DNA from: Locusta migratoria
Taxonomy: Eukaryota; Arthropoda; Insecta; Orthoptera; Acrididae
Reading direction: 5' to 3'
DNA length: 64,000 nucleotides
Assembly (NCBI GenBank): GCA_026315105.1
Contig: CM048745.1
Location: forward strand, 280,069,247 to 280,133,246
Made by a program: the position numbers and the translations under genes. Numbering within the stretch: position 1 is the first letter of the stretch; each line of letters opens with the position of its first letter. Shown piece by piece: positions 11,328 to 22,242 of the stretch. The notes beneath the pieces are model-generated. The model was not told the origin of the DNA and made no database searches. It saw only the letters and a list, made by a program, of their open reading frames with translations.

Positions 11328-11523
11328 ATGTTCAAATGTTTGTTAAGCTTATGGGACTTAACTACGGGGTCATCAGTCCCTAAACTTACAAACTACTTAT
11401 GAACTAGCTTATACTAAAGACAGCACAGACATCCATGCCCGAGGGGGGATTCGAACCTCCGACCACAGAGGCCGTGCAGACCGTGACTGGCACGCCGCAG
11501 ACCGCTCAGCCGCTGCGGCCGGC
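11328..11523 (-). mobile_element. SINE family A, minus strand
   Basis: A full-length copy with a box B-like GAGGTTCGAATCCC on the minus strand and a GCCGGCCGCAGCGGCTGAGC head. It lies between two family B fragments. Confidence 0.88.
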
Positions 11524-11850
11524 TGGTCATAAGTCCCTGGACTTACAAACTACTTAAACTAAGTTCTCTGGGTGTTGTACTGCGTCATGATGTAAGAAGG
11601 CTATTACTTAAATAACCACATTTCGGCCAACGTTACAGTGGCCTTCATCTGATTATAACGTTGGCCGAAACGTCGGTTATTCAAGTAATATCCTTCTTAC
11701 ATCATGACGCGGTACAACGCCCAGAAAGATTTTATGTCATCTGACTCTGACCGCGGAGGCCTGCGTAATTATACACTTAAACTAAGTAAAACTAACCTAA
11801 GGACAATACACACATCCATGCCCGAGGGAAGACTGGAACCCACGACGCAA
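11524..11850 (-). mobile_element. SINE family B copy interrupted by a palindromic element
   Basis: The body continues from 11524-11564 to 11788-11850, where CATGCCCGAGGGAAGACTGG is the degraded T-arm part of the head. The two halves are separated by an insertion flanked by ACTTAAACTAAGT on both sides. Removing the insertion and one TSD copy gives a continuous family B sequence, so the host SINE predates the insertion. Confidence 0.75.
11565..11774. mobile_element. Palindromic element, 13-bp TSD, hammerhead-like motifs
   Basis: Flanks 11552-11564 and 11775-11787 are identical 13-mers (ACTTAAACTAAGT). The interior 11569-11726 is a near-perfect inverted repeat: GGGTGTTGTACTGCGTCATG on the left mirrors CATGACGCGGTACAACGCCC on the right. 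About 48 bp lie beyond the right arm. On the minus strand a CAGATGA heptamer, a GGCC/GGCC stem and GAAA resemble a hammerhead core with one core base changed; the plus strand holds GGCCGAAACG. A 13-bp TSD suggests reverse-transcription-based insertion rather than a cut-and-paste MITE. No coding capacity. Family unnamed. Confidence 0.8.
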
Positions 11851-11965
11851 TGTATAGGACGCGAAGGTCACCGACAAAAAGGATATTGCTCACACGTGGA
11901 CGTAAATTCTATTTGTTTATTTCCTCATTTTTCTTCGAACGCGGCCAAACTGCTGAGGCAACAGG

Positions 11966-12108
11966 TCCCTAGACTTACAAACTACTTAAACGTAAACTAA
12001 CTTTTGTCAAGGACAACAGACGCAACCATGCCCGAGAGAGGACTCGAACCTTCCGTGGGAGCGGCACCCAATCCGCGACATGTCGCCTCAGACCGGGCAG
12101 ATATGCAA
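11966..12108 (-). mobile_element. SINE family B fragment
   Basis: The body GTCCCTAGACTTACAAACTA and degraded T-arm CATGCCCGAGAGAGGACTCG place this in family B, minus strand. It is truncated at the 3' tail and degraded in the head. Confidence 0.65.
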
Positions 12109-12197
12109 ATGTAACTGTATGAACATAAATTTCTGTCTAAGGCGCAACTTATCACAGTATAAACTGTGTGAATGAAACGTGTGAGGAACACTTGTTT

Positions 12198-12396
12198 GCC
12201 GGCCGCGGTGGCCGAGGGGACTGCGGCGCGTCAGTCACGGTCTGCACGGCCACTACGGTCAGGGGTTCGAATCCCCCCTTGGGCACGGATATCTGTGTCG
12301 TCCTTAATGTTAGCTAGTTCATAGGTAATTTGTAAGTTTAGGGGCTGATGACCCCGTATTTAAGTCCCATAAGTTATACAAACATTTTAAGATTTG
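12198..12396 (+). mobile_element. SINE family A, full length, TSD ~11 bp
   Basis: Head GCCGGCCGCGGTGGCCGAGG, box B GGGGTTCGAATCCCC and tail ACAAACATTTTAAGATTTG. Flanks are AACACTTGTTT (12187-12197) and AACGCTTGTTT (12397-12407), an 11-bp TSD with one change. Confidence 0.9.
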
Positions 12397-12439
12397 AACG
12401 CTTGTTTCTAAATGACAAGTTACCCGCCCTGTATAAAGC

Positions 12440-12650
12440 GCCGCATTTCTGGTTTGGGAGGTATGCCGGCCCCGGATCGAATCCACTTGGCGGATTAACG
12501 TCGTAGGAATGGAGTGGTGGCCTGCCTGGATATGGTTTTGAGGTGGTTTTCCACACATTACAAGGTGAATTCCGGGTACCGGGCTGGTACCCAAGTCCCA
12601 ACTGAGTTACACGATCCGCAGACATTTAGAAACACGCGGCGTACATTTTC
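12440..12650 (+). mobile_element. Degraded tRNA-related SINE, family D
   Basis: A GGATCGAATCC box B-like site is followed by TTGGCGGATTAACGTCGTAG, GGTGGTTTTCCACACATTAC and GGGCTGGTACCCAAGTCCCA. I recognise this layout as a fourth interspersed repeat typical of insects. There is no clear head or TSD, and the 3' boundary is approximate. Confidence 0.55.
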
Positions 12651-12819
12651 ACATGTATAAAACCATACGCAGACAGTTTAAAACTGAAATGTTGTTTGGT
12701 GGGATATAGGTAAGACTATTCTATAGATTGGAAAAACAGGGTCGCTGCAAGTATTTGGCAATAGTGAGCCAGCTAAAGGAGGTCTCTTTCAAAAGCTACT
12801 CATTCAAAACTAATCTGGA

Positions 12820-13770
12820 GTTAAATGCAGCATTAATAATTGTCATCAGCTGGTAGTTAACACTCATAATAACTATCTATCCAATCAAGTTGATTAAAGA
12901 TCAGTTGAACACATTTTTTTAATCATTAACACTACAATTCTGTTTAGTTATGGCCCTAATATTAATATCTGCACAGTTAATTAGGAAACAGTGGGTTTAG
13001 ACCGATTGAAAGCACAACGGATATTTTGAACGCAGCAAGAACAATACGTAGTCTGCATAAGGCTCACTGACTACAGTATAAATTTGACTGCGAGAGAAAT
13101 CTGGAAAAACACAAACCACTTTCTCATAATGCAACTACAAGAATTTATTTCGCTGACTGATTGCAGAAACTTAGTATCTTGTTCATCTGTTTAGAATTAC
13201 ACAACAATCACTATTATTATTAAACGTCACACCAATAAAGAAATATGTTAATCAAACTCAGCTTAATCAATATTATGCTTTGATTTTAATAGCCAATAAC
13301 TTTCAATGAAAGGAAGAGGGTTAGCTTTCTAACTACAAAAGTGAAACAGGTAAAGAAGTTCAACTTTCTCAATTATTATTAAAAATAATTATTACTTTAC
13401 CTTATGATTGAAGAACAACAAAATCCTCTCAGACTGATACCTATATGAATGATACAAAATCTTATAAAGACAGAACTGTGTCTGTGACAATCAGATTTCA
13501 AAATTATTCCATCAGCTCGTACAAAAGCAGCTAACCAAAGCACGTCCGATCATACCAGAGCTACACACCGACTCTCTTTTTCTGTTCAGCTACTACTCAC
13601 ATACATAGTCTTTGACAGAGATGTTACACAACACAGTAAACCATAGACGTAGTTACTCAAAGAAGTTCATAGAACATTTTACATCCAAATATCGATACAA
13701 GAGAGGCTATCGATACAAGACAGGCGGAACAATATTATTGAATTTGTACAGACATGTTTCAAGGTGAGGT
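12820..13770 (+). repeat. 0.9-kb non-coding repeat, copy 2 (diverged)
   Basis: Collinear with the reverse complement of 62-900. Shared blocks include TTATGGCCCTAATATTAATA near 12947, CACAAACCACTTTCTCATAA near 13111, TAACTACAAAAGTGAAACAG near 13330 and a terminal GGCGGAACAATATTATTG near 13722. It is more diverged than copies 1 and 3 and so probably older. Confidence 0.55.
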
Positions 13771-13884
13771 CGGGCGTGCATGCGTGCGTGTGTGTGTTAT
13801 TGTCGTTCTTAGGAGAAGTTAGTTTAAACAGTCCGTTTGGTCTAGGCACATGACCTGAGTAGTTTGGTAGTTTTGGTTTACAAA

Positions 13885-14059
13885 AAAATGTTCAAATGTT
13901 TGTAAATCCTACGGGGTCATCAGTCCCTAAACTTACAAACTACTTATGAACTAGGACGGCACAAATATCCATGGCCGAGGGGGGATTCGAACCCCCGACC
14001 GTAGCGGCCGTACAGACCGTGACTGAAGCGCCTCAGTCCCCTCGGCCACCGCGGCCGGC
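13885..14059 (-). mobile_element. SINE family A, TSD ~14 bp
   Basis: Minus-strand copy with an internal deletion between tail and body. It is flanked by TTTTGGTTTACAAA (13871-13884) and TTTAGGTTTACAAA (14060-14073). Confidence 0.88.
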
Positions 14060-14073
14060 TTTAGGTTTACAAA

Positions 14074-14879
14074 CACTGAAACAGTTGAGGTAGAAACATT
14101 TCCTCCTGTGGGTTAATGGGGTGGTAACAGAAATGACAACTATCCACCCATGTACCGGGCAAAGACGAAGGAAAAGAAGAAGATGAGAAGAAATGGCAAG
14201 TCGATCTGATCGACATGCAAGCTCAGATTTATTGGCATCCGCCTCAGGCCTCAGCATTCAGGTTTGGTTTTCCCACTCCATTGTCAACCATCAGCTGGAT
14301 GCGCCATGACAGATGCAGATATAGATGCAGACGGCATCATTTCCACTGTGTTCTGCCGCCTAATGACCAAAACAATTTTGCCGATATCAGTGGAAAATCC
14401 CCGATCACTTATACCGGTCCTGAAAGTTTTTATTGGAAAATCCAGATGTCAACAAGATTTAGAAACTCTACACCCTTTCTCCAACGAATACCCATAAACA
14501 TATTGAACACCGCCATCACTTAATTTACTGCAAAAAAGAATTTAAAGAGCCCAGTTAATTGTCCCTGACAGCAAAAATAAATAAGGGCGATCTTTTCTTC
14601 TCGGGATGCAGTGGTATTTAGACGACAGAAGCTTAAGTGTAAAGCTGGAGTGACAACACATTCAGTACCGACGTAAAGATGTCGAGTAACGGCTTCGTCC
14701 GTATGTTACAGTACAACACGCTCGACAATAACTACCCGAAAAGAAAGCGTTGAGCAGCCATGTCTACAACATAAGCCTAATTGGTCGCTTTTAATCTACG
14801 TAAAAATAGTATCCATCTTAGAAACTAACTTCGAAAATTGTTGTAATGCACGTGTATACGCTACGGGAGGGAGTAAGTT
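14074..14879. other. Unassigned
   Basis: No recognisable gene, repeat end or TSD. The open frames on the plus strand (14215-14523, 14264-14497) overlap in two phases and look like chance. Confidence 0.3.
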
Positions 14880-15083
14880 GCCGCGGTGGAGTAGCCGAGC
14901 GGTCTAAAGCGTCTCGCTGCGGAGCGCGCGGTTGCTCGCCGTGGAGGTTCGAGTCCTCCCTGGGGCATGGGGGTGTGTGTATTTGTCCTTAGTTTAGTTT
15001 ACCTAGGTTTAAGTAGTTTGTAAACTACGGACTGATGACCTCGCTGTTTGGTCCGATAGATTTACAAACATTTGGACATTTTT
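14880..15083 (+). mobile_element. SINE family B, full length
   Basis: The best family B copy here. The head GCCGCGGTGGAGTAGCCGAG carries box A-like GTAGCCGAGCGG and is followed by box B GAGGTTCGAGTCCTCC. The body has GTTTAAGTAGTTTGTAAACT and ACTGATGACCTCGCTGTTTG, and the tail is T-rich (GGACATTTTTTT). It shares its 3' half with family A but has a different tRNA head, so the families probably use the same LINE. Confidence 0.88.
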
Positions 15084-15128
15084 TTCGGGTAAGTTTTGTA
15101 ACAGAGCGTGATGTGTGATACATTACAG

Positions 15129-16124
15129 CAGTGTTTTTCAACCTTTTTAACCCACGACCCCGAGTAAAAGTGTCCGGCGGGCTCCCAGGTCCGTAATAAA
15201 ACTGTGTCACTGATTCCAGAGGCCAAGTATTTAATTTTCTTTCTTTCAAAAAAAAAATGTTCAAATGTTTGTATAGCTTATGGGACTTAACTACGGGGTC
15301 ATCAGTCCCTTAAACTACTTATGAACTAGCTAACACTAAGGACAGCACAAATATCCATGCCCGAGGGGGGATTCGAACCCCCGACCGTAGTGGCCGTGTA
15401 GACTATGACTGGAGCGCCTCAGTCCCCTCGGCCACCGCGGCCGGCTTTCTTTCTTTGTAAGATCTGCGCAGCCATTCACGTCTGACAAAAAATACTTCTT
15501 GACTACAAGTATTTGATGAATAATTTTGCAGTTATGAATAATCTCAATGTTTAATTTGTGACGATGTGTTGTGTGCGAGTATGAAACTGTCAAAGCTGAT
15601 GCATCACTTATTATTTCAATGTGGCTCGTAAACTTTGTGTTTCTTCGAAAGAATACCGAAAACCCTTAATCACCAGCAAAGTACTGAACCATTAATAAAA
15701 TGGTACTGTTATAAGTTGATTAAAAGTAATACTGCATTCAAACTACTATGATCCAGTAGTGAAAATGAATTATAATATACTGATTGAAATAATATTAACT
15801 TAGTGGTCATTTGTTTATCTGATATGAGAATATTTGAACATGCAACAAAGCTGCACGAGAAGATTGCGACCATTGTAAATAACTTTAGCAGTACCGCACT
15901 AACGCTATTAAGTCGTTTAATTGACAAGTTATTATGAGGTGTAAAAATTGTTTCCTTGTTTCGCGTTTCGGTTGGCTCATCAGCAGAAATGTAAAATGCC
16001 ATCGGTACATCTTATACCTGTGATACTTTTGATGTCTGATTAAGGGCCACCCGAAGCGTGTCACAAAAAGCCATTTCTCCGCTTATGCCACAGGGGGTCG
16101 CAACCTACAGGTTGGAAAACACTG
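15129..16124. mobile_element. hAT-like non-autonomous element (contains a SINE)
   Basis: The left end CAGTGTTTTTCAACC and the right end (minus-strand CAGTGTTTTCCAACC) are inverted repeats of hAT type. The left flank CATTACAG (15121-15128) matches CATTACAT at 16339-16346 once the SINE at the right border is removed, giving an 8-bp TSD. The interior of about 0.8 kb without its SINE holds only an unrecognised 97-codon minus-strand frame (16002-15709), so I treat it as non-autonomous. Confidence 0.75.
15247..15445 (-). mobile_element. SINE family A inside the hAT-like element, 11-bp TSD
   Basis: Minus-strand copy flanked by TTTCTTTCTTT at 15236-15246 and 15446-15456. The plus-strand A run at its border is the SINE's T-rich 3' tail. 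Confidence 0.9.
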
Positions 16125-16338
16125 TTCAAAATGTTCAAATGTTTGTACAGCTTATGGGACTTAAGTACGGGGTCATCAGTCCCTAAAGTTACAAACTACT
16201 TATGAACTAGCTAACACTAAGGAAGGCACAAACATCCATGCCCGAGGCGGGATTTGAACCCCCCAAGGGCAGATTCCCGCGCGCATCGCAACACGGCGCT
16301 CCAATACGCACGGCTAATCCGCCGCGGCGAAACCACTG
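16125..16338 (-). mobile_element. SINE family A variant with a different tRNA head
   Basis: The tail and body are family A, but the head on the minus strand reads GCCGCGGCGGATTAGCCGTG, then a GGGGGTTCAAATCCCGCC box B. It is inserted at the right border of the hAT-like element with short flanking AAACACTG/AAACCACTG-like repeats. This is a head-swapped subfamily. Confidence 0.75.
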
Positions 16339-16551
16339 CATTACATCATTTAAGTACTACACAAGGTAGTTGACAGACATGTACAGGGTGTTCCACTCAA
16401 ATGTTTCACTTCAGACATCTCTAGAACAAAAATTGATATTTAAAAACGACTTTCGTGGCCGTGTACTTATGAAAGGGGAGTATGAAAAATAGTATGACAC
16501 ATTTTCAAACGTAAACAAGTATTATTTTTAACAGAAACCTACACTCCTGGC

Positions 16552-17943
16552 CATTAAAATTGCTACACCACGAAGATGATGTGCTGCAGACGAGAAATTT
16601 AACCCACAGGAAGAAGATCCTGTGATATGCAAACGATTAGCTTTTCAGAGCATTCACACAAGGTTGGCGCCGGTGGCGACACCTACAACGAGCTGACATG
16701 AAGAAAGTTTCCAACCGATTTCTCATACACAAGCAGCAGTTGATTGGCGTTGCCTTGTGAAACGTTGTTGTGATGCCTCGCGTAAGGAGGAGAAATGCTT
16801 ACCATCACGTTTGCGACTTTGATAAAGCACGATTGTAGCATATCGCGATTTCAGTTTATCTTATCGCGACATTTCTGCTCGCGTTGATCGCGATCCAATG
16901 ACTGTTTGCAGAATATGGAATCGGTGTGTTCAGGAGGCCAATACGGAACGCCGTGCTGGATTCCAACGGCCTCGTATCACTAGCAGTCTAGATGACAGGC
17001 ATCTTATCCCCACGGCTGTAACGGATCGTGCAACCACGTCTCGATCCCTGACTCAACAGATGGAGGCGTTTGCAAGACAACAACCATCTACACGAACAGT
17101 TCGACTATGTTTGCAGCAGCATGGACTATCAGCTCTGAGACCATGGCCGCGGTTACTCTTGACATAGCATCACAGACAGGAGCGTCTGCGATGGTATACG
17201 CAACGACGAACCTGGATGCACGAATGGCAAAACGTATTTTTTCTGATGAATCCAGGTTCTGTTTATAGCATCATGATGGTCGCGTCCGTGTTTGGCGACA
17301 TCGCGGTGAACGCACGTTGGAAGCGTGTATTCGTCCTTGCCATACTGGCGTATCACTCGTCATGATGGTATGGGGTGCCACTGGTTACACGTCTCGGTCA
17401 CCTCTTGTTCGCATCGACGGCACTTTGAACGGTGACCATTACATTTAAGTTTTGTTACGACCCATGGCGCTACCCTTCATTCGATCCCTGCGAACCCTAC
17501 ATTTCAGCAGAATAATGCACGACCGCATGTTGCAGGCCCTGAACGGGCCTTTCTGGATACGGAAAATGTTCGACAGCTGTCCTGGTCAGCACATTCTCCA
17601 GACCTCTCACCAATTGAAAACGTCTGTCAATGGTGGCCGAGCAACTGGCTCGTCACAATACGCCAGTCACTACTCTTGATGAACTGTGGTATCGTGTTGA
17701 AGCTGCGTGGGCATCTGTACCTGTACACGCCATCCAAGATCTGTTTGACTCAATGTCCAGGCGTATCAAGGCCGTTATTACGGCCAGAGGTGGTTGTTCT
17801 CGGTAATGATTTCTCAGTATCTATGCACTCAAATTGCGTGAAAATGTAATAAATGTCAGTTCTAGTATAATATATTTGTCCAATGAATACCCGTTTATTA
17901 TCTGCATTTCTTCTTGGTGTACCAATTTTAATGGCCAGTAGTG
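16552..17943 (+). mobile_element. Full-length Tc1-like transposon, TA target site
   Basis: TIRs of about 28 bp (CACTCCTGGCCATTAAAATT on the left; minus-strand CACTACTGGCCATTAAAATT on the right) are bounded by TA at 16550-16551 and 17944-17945. At about 1.39 kb it is close to the usual 1.2-1.7 kb. It covers the region missing from the truncated copy at 8937, so both belong to one family. Confidence 0.93.
16780..17850 (+). pseudogene. Tc1-like transposase, frameshifted
   Basis: An 89-residue frame (16898-17167) holds the N-terminal DNA-binding region (MTVCRIWNRCVQE, LTQQMEAFARQQPSTRTVRL). The catalytic half continues in other frames: MVWGATGYTSRSPLV near 17361, then blocks equivalent to the QDNARPH and SPIE regions around 17510-17620 with indels. 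The protein cannot be made in one piece. Confidence 0.85.
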
Positions 17944-18004
17944 TATGTATCTTTAAATATACACCCATATTATTCCTAATTAAATCAATAGCGTGAAAAA
18001 TCAC

Positions 18005-18194
18005 GCCGGCCACGGTGGCCGAGGGGACTGAGGCGCTCCAGTCACGGTCTGCACGGTCACTACGGTCGGGGGTTCGAATCCCCCCTCGGGCATGGATAAT
18101 TGTGCCGTACTTAGTATTAGTTAGTTCATAAGTAGTTTGTAAGTTTAGGGACTGATGACCCCGTACTTAAGTCCCATAAGCTATACAAACATTT
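18005..18194 (+). mobile_element. SINE family A, full length, perfect 10-bp TSD
   Basis: Head GCCGGCCACGGTGGCCGAGG, box B GGGGGTTCGAATCCCCCC and the canonical body. Flanked by GAAAAATCAC at 17995-18004 and 18195-18204. One of the best preserved copies. Confidence 0.93.
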
Positions 18195-18225
18195 GAAAAA
18201 TCACAGCAAGAATAGCCTTGCAAGG

Positions 18226-18410
18226 ATTGCAGTATTTCAGTTACATCCGTAGAAACTGCGAAACGAATTTGACGCTTGAAATGAATGAAGCGAGAAGCCA
18301 AACCCAAGCGTGAACCTCGTGCTGCCCGTAATCTTGCGCGTTTCATTTGTTTCAAGCGTCAAATTTGCTTCGCAATTTCTTGGATCGTAACTGACGTATT
18401 GCGATGTAAC
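18226..18410. repeat. Palindromic (MITE-like) repeat, ~185 bp
   Basis: The left block with AATTTGACGCTTGAAATGAA (about 18266) mirrors TTTCATTTGTTTCAAGCGTC (18340). Further out, CAGTTACATCCGTAGAAACT mirrors the GATCGTAACTG region near 18385. The arms are about 60 bp with a short loop. Non-coding. No TSD was fixed. Confidence 0.65.
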
Positions 18411-18673
18411 TAAGACCATTATTTTTATTTTCATGCTGTTTATTGAATATTAAATTAAAGGGGGTATCCACTTAAAAATATAAGTTTCTATGGAAAATAA
18501 TATTTGTTTACGTTTTAGACTGTCTCATAGTACTTACCTTCATAAGCCTCTGCAGTATGTTCATGTCTATGAAAGTCGTTTTTCAGTATTTATTGTTGCA
18601 GAGATATTTGGGATGAAAAGTTTAAGTGGTACACAAAATTTTGCCGGTGCAGTATTTTTCACAATTACACAGG

Positions 18674-18675
<2 letters not shown>

Positions 18676-18719
<44 letters not shown>
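18676..18719. repeat. (CA)n microsatellite
   Basis: A dinucleotide run of about 44 bp. Open frames across it (VCVCVC or THTHTH peptides) are artefacts. Confidence 0.95.
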
Positions 18720-18723
<4 letters not shown>

Positions 18724-20913
18724 ACAAAAAACAAAGATGGAACAAACACATATTCAAAACTTGGCAACACCACCGAAAACAAAAACAGGACACAAACAAA
18801 ATAGCTGGACAGCTGGGATTAACAATCCAAATGAAATAGTAAAGGAAAAAGAAACACAGCAACGTCACTCAATAAACAGCACATGTAGACCAGCATCTAC
18901 GAAAACTAAGTAGTAACATCAAAATATCATTAGTCATACTGAAACACGTCCACTGATTGTGTGGTCGTGTTCCATTTTGATTTATTCTTTAACCTAAAGT
19001 GTTTCTGTACCATTAATGTTATCTATCTGTGTGTTGATTATTTTATGATTTTTATCAATGATCAATGCCCCATGTTTATGTATGTTTGCCCCATATTTAT
19101 ATATGTTTCCACCCGTATGATTCAACTTGTAGGTTCGTGTGAATGTGGAAGGTTGCTCGTAATATTGACTGACTGCCGCACAATGGCTTACAGTCGCCGC
19201 CTCGCGCTTTAGGCCTCGTTTTGCTGTAGTTAAGAACGCATGGCTTCGTTTGTCGTCTGCGCTGGCGTCTGCTGGCTGCCCAGAGACAAGTTTACTTGGC
19301 AAGATGGCCAGGTGGCCTTGTTCTTAGTGTCGCACCAACCTAATCTTGGACGAAAGAGGTGACAGGAGACATCTCTGGGAGCGAATGTAGAGGGAATTGT
19401 CTTGGCCAGGTAGCAAGGGTTTGTAAACATTAGGCTCTGAACGCACTCTGAGTTTCTTTTTGCGCGCTGTACATCGAATGTGTGGCAGGGGGAGGTTTTC
19501 CTGTGGCCTTAGAGCTTGGGTGGTCACTCTTCATTCTGGCTCCGACGACTGTGGAAGTAAGTACTCCACAGAATCATGCTGAGGAATAGGCATGATGTTA
19601 GGACTTTGATTTATTTGTGATCAGGCAGTCTTGGTTTTTCAGTGATAGTCTCTTGAGTAATTCTTTCGCTATGAGAGGCGAAGTGTTTCTTAATTTACAG
19701 AACTCGAGTAAATTCATTGTAAATTTATTATTTGCATTTTTATTCCAGTGATGATTGTGTGTCCGGTTTTGCCGAAGTTATAATACACGTGTGTGGACTT
19801 CAGTCTTTGTGTAGCCCTAGTACGTTTAATTTTCCTTTGCATTATTAACGAACGTTTTCGCGTCGTTTCTGTATCCGGAGTATACTGAATATTTCTCAGA
19901 TTTTCTGATTTGATTCCGTCTTTCCTGTCTTCTATGACAAATTGCACCACTTGCTTTCATAACGGTCGTTACTTCAACCTTCAGCCATGTTTTTGTTAAT
20001 ACTAGCTTTCTTCTACACAAATTCTAGTGTGTGCTTTACTCGCCTATTCTAAATTAATTTCTGTTTGTAAATGCTATGAAATTTGGTGTGGTCACACACC
20101 ATGTGGTACTTAAGAAGAGTGAGCCGCTGTCTCCCCACACATGAGTTCATTTAGTGCTCAGTATATTTAAAAATTAGTGATCAAGACACCTGCCATCTCA
20201 TCAAGACGCCGCCGATGCTTCGTTTCACTGCTGCTTTCAAATATTCCTGGAGAGTAATGAACTTCCATGCATTATGCACATGTTTGTGAATGAATGAATG
20301 TGCTTTCAGTTACCCATTGTGCGTTTGCAAATTTCCTCCCACATTACCTCCATATTCATAACGGGCAGAAACAATTTTAATACAGGCAGTAATTATATGA
20401 TTTAATTCACTTTTGTACAAGGTGTGTGCTTAATTTGGTCTCCCCACATTTATTTGCTTGTTATTTTACTGAATAGATTATTATTTTAAAGTATCAAACC
20501 TCTGCTTTATGATGTCATACTCGCCATCCTATGTTTATTTATCTATTCATTTATTTTTAACATTGATTTTGTGTCTGGCAAAAACGTTGGCTGCTCCCTT
20601 GAGGAGTGAGCATTAGATAAATTTCCGTTGCATATGTACTGTGGCCACTTGTAATTTAGAGCAGCAGTGAGCGTTTTAACTTACATTTGTATACGTCAAC
20701 TGCCCGAGACCTTGCTTATTTTAATAACAGGCTTCTTTCCATACTTAGCTAAGGCGACAGAACTGTGTATAACCTTAACCATTAAAAACTTAACAAGACG
20801 AAATATTCTAAAACGTAATCATGTATATAGTCCAGGCCACTGAAGATGCCTTGCAAAAATGGTGAAACGCGAATGGCAAAAAAACTTGTCTTATTTTAGT
20901 TGCACAGACGGTT
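18720..20913. other. Unassigned region with one hammerhead-like motif
   Basis: No gene recognised over about 2.2 kb. At 20840-20868 the plus strand has CTGAAGA, TGCC, a short loop and GGTGAAACG. This resembles the CTGA-N-GA/GAAA arrangement discussed for 54996-55026, but its stem II is weaker. Confidence 0.35.
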
Positions 20914-20949
20914 TATTGGAGGTACGCCTACAAAGTAAGTTCCGTTTGG

Positions 20950-22047
20950 TCATATAAAACGTGGACAGAATAGAGAAAAAAATTATTGTACAAAAATCTA
21001 CAACTGTTAAACGACATTTCTGCATAGCTTCAAAATTGCGTAGGCACTTGCCTTCTTCATAGAAGGTTGCTGCCTGTGTATTCAACCATGTGGTAACATG
21101 TTCTTTCAGCTCGTCATCATCGTTGAAGTGTTGTACACCAAGGACAGATTTTAGGTGTGAGACGAGATGAAAGTCGCTAGGAGCGAGGTCCGCGCTGTAC
21201 GGAAAATGATCAAACACGTCCCAGTGAAATTCCAGTAAGAGTTGTTTGGTTACATTCGCCATCTGCGGTCGAGCATTATCGTAGAAAAAAACACCTTATT
21301 CTCGGCGCTTGTTCTATATTGCGCGGCGCACTTTCTTAATGATCTCGCTGTAACCACGTGCATTGATTGTTTGGCCTCGTGTTAAGAAATCAAACAGCAA
21401 AATGCTTTTTCTGTCCCAAAAAACGGTACACATGACTTTTCGAGATTTACTTAGGCTTAAACTTAGTTGGGGATAGTTTGTGCCTCCATTTCTTGATTGC
21501 CGTTTTGCTTCAAGGATGTCGTACGATACCGAAGTTTCATCCACCGTGACTAGCCCAGAAAGAAAACCATCGCCTTCGTCATAGCAGCGTGTCAAAAACT
21601 TAAGTGCACAGACCCATCCGTTGTTTTTTGTGTTGTTCAGTAAGAATTTTGGGTACCCAACGTGAGCAAAGTTTTCGAAATTTCAGTTTTTCAGTAACAA
21701 TTTCACGAATTAGTGATCGTGAGATTTGCTTAGCTTCCACAATAAGGGCAATAAGTGTAAACTTACGGTTGGGCTTAATCTTCTCTTCAATTATATGAAC
21801 CAGTTCATCAGTAACCACAGACGGGCGTCACTTCGTTCTTCATCGTGCACTTGACCACGTCCTTCATTGAACAGTCTGACACATCTTCTAACCATTGAAT
21901 CACTCATAGCATTTTCTCCGCAAACCTCGTAGATTCGCAGATGAATTTCCTTTGGTTTAACTTTCATTGCATTTATAAAACGAATCATAGATCTGATTTC
22001 ACACGCGGTGGCAATTTCAATTATAAAGAAGAACGCAGAGTAACTGT
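20950..22047 (-). pseudogene. mariner transposase, frameshifted
   Basis: Minus-strand pieces in order are: RSMIRFINAMKVKPKEIHLR and SDSMVRRCVRLFNEGR (N-terminal HTH); a segment ending KFRKLCSRWVPKILTEQHK; VTVDETSVSYD (first catalytic D) with KVMCTVFWDRKSILL and FLTRGQTINARGY; and a DNARPQ region followed by HFPYSADLAPSDFHL (the last D of DD34D). The frames break at about 21818, 21595 and 21290. This is an old, inactive copy. Confidence 0.9.
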
Positions 22048-22242
22048 GCCGGCCGCGGTGGCCGAGAGGAATAAGCCGCATCAGTCACGGTCTGCACGGC
22101 CTCTAAGGTCGGGGGTTCGAATCCCCCCTCGGGCATGGATATTTGTGCCGTCTTTAGAATAAGGTAGTCGATAAGTAGTTTGTAAGTTTAGGGACTGATG
22201 ACCTCGTAGTTAAGTCCCATAAGCTTAACAAACATTTGATTT
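22048..22242 (+). mobile_element. SINE family A inside mariner, 10-bp TSD
   Basis: Full-length plus-strand copy flanked by AGAGTAACTG at 22037-22046 and 22243-22252. It interrupts the 5' region of the mariner and so is younger than it. Confidence 0.92.

Noticed and set aside
18490..18868. ORFs with THTHTH or VCVCVC peptides
   Set aside because: They cross the (CA)n microsatellite and are artefacts.
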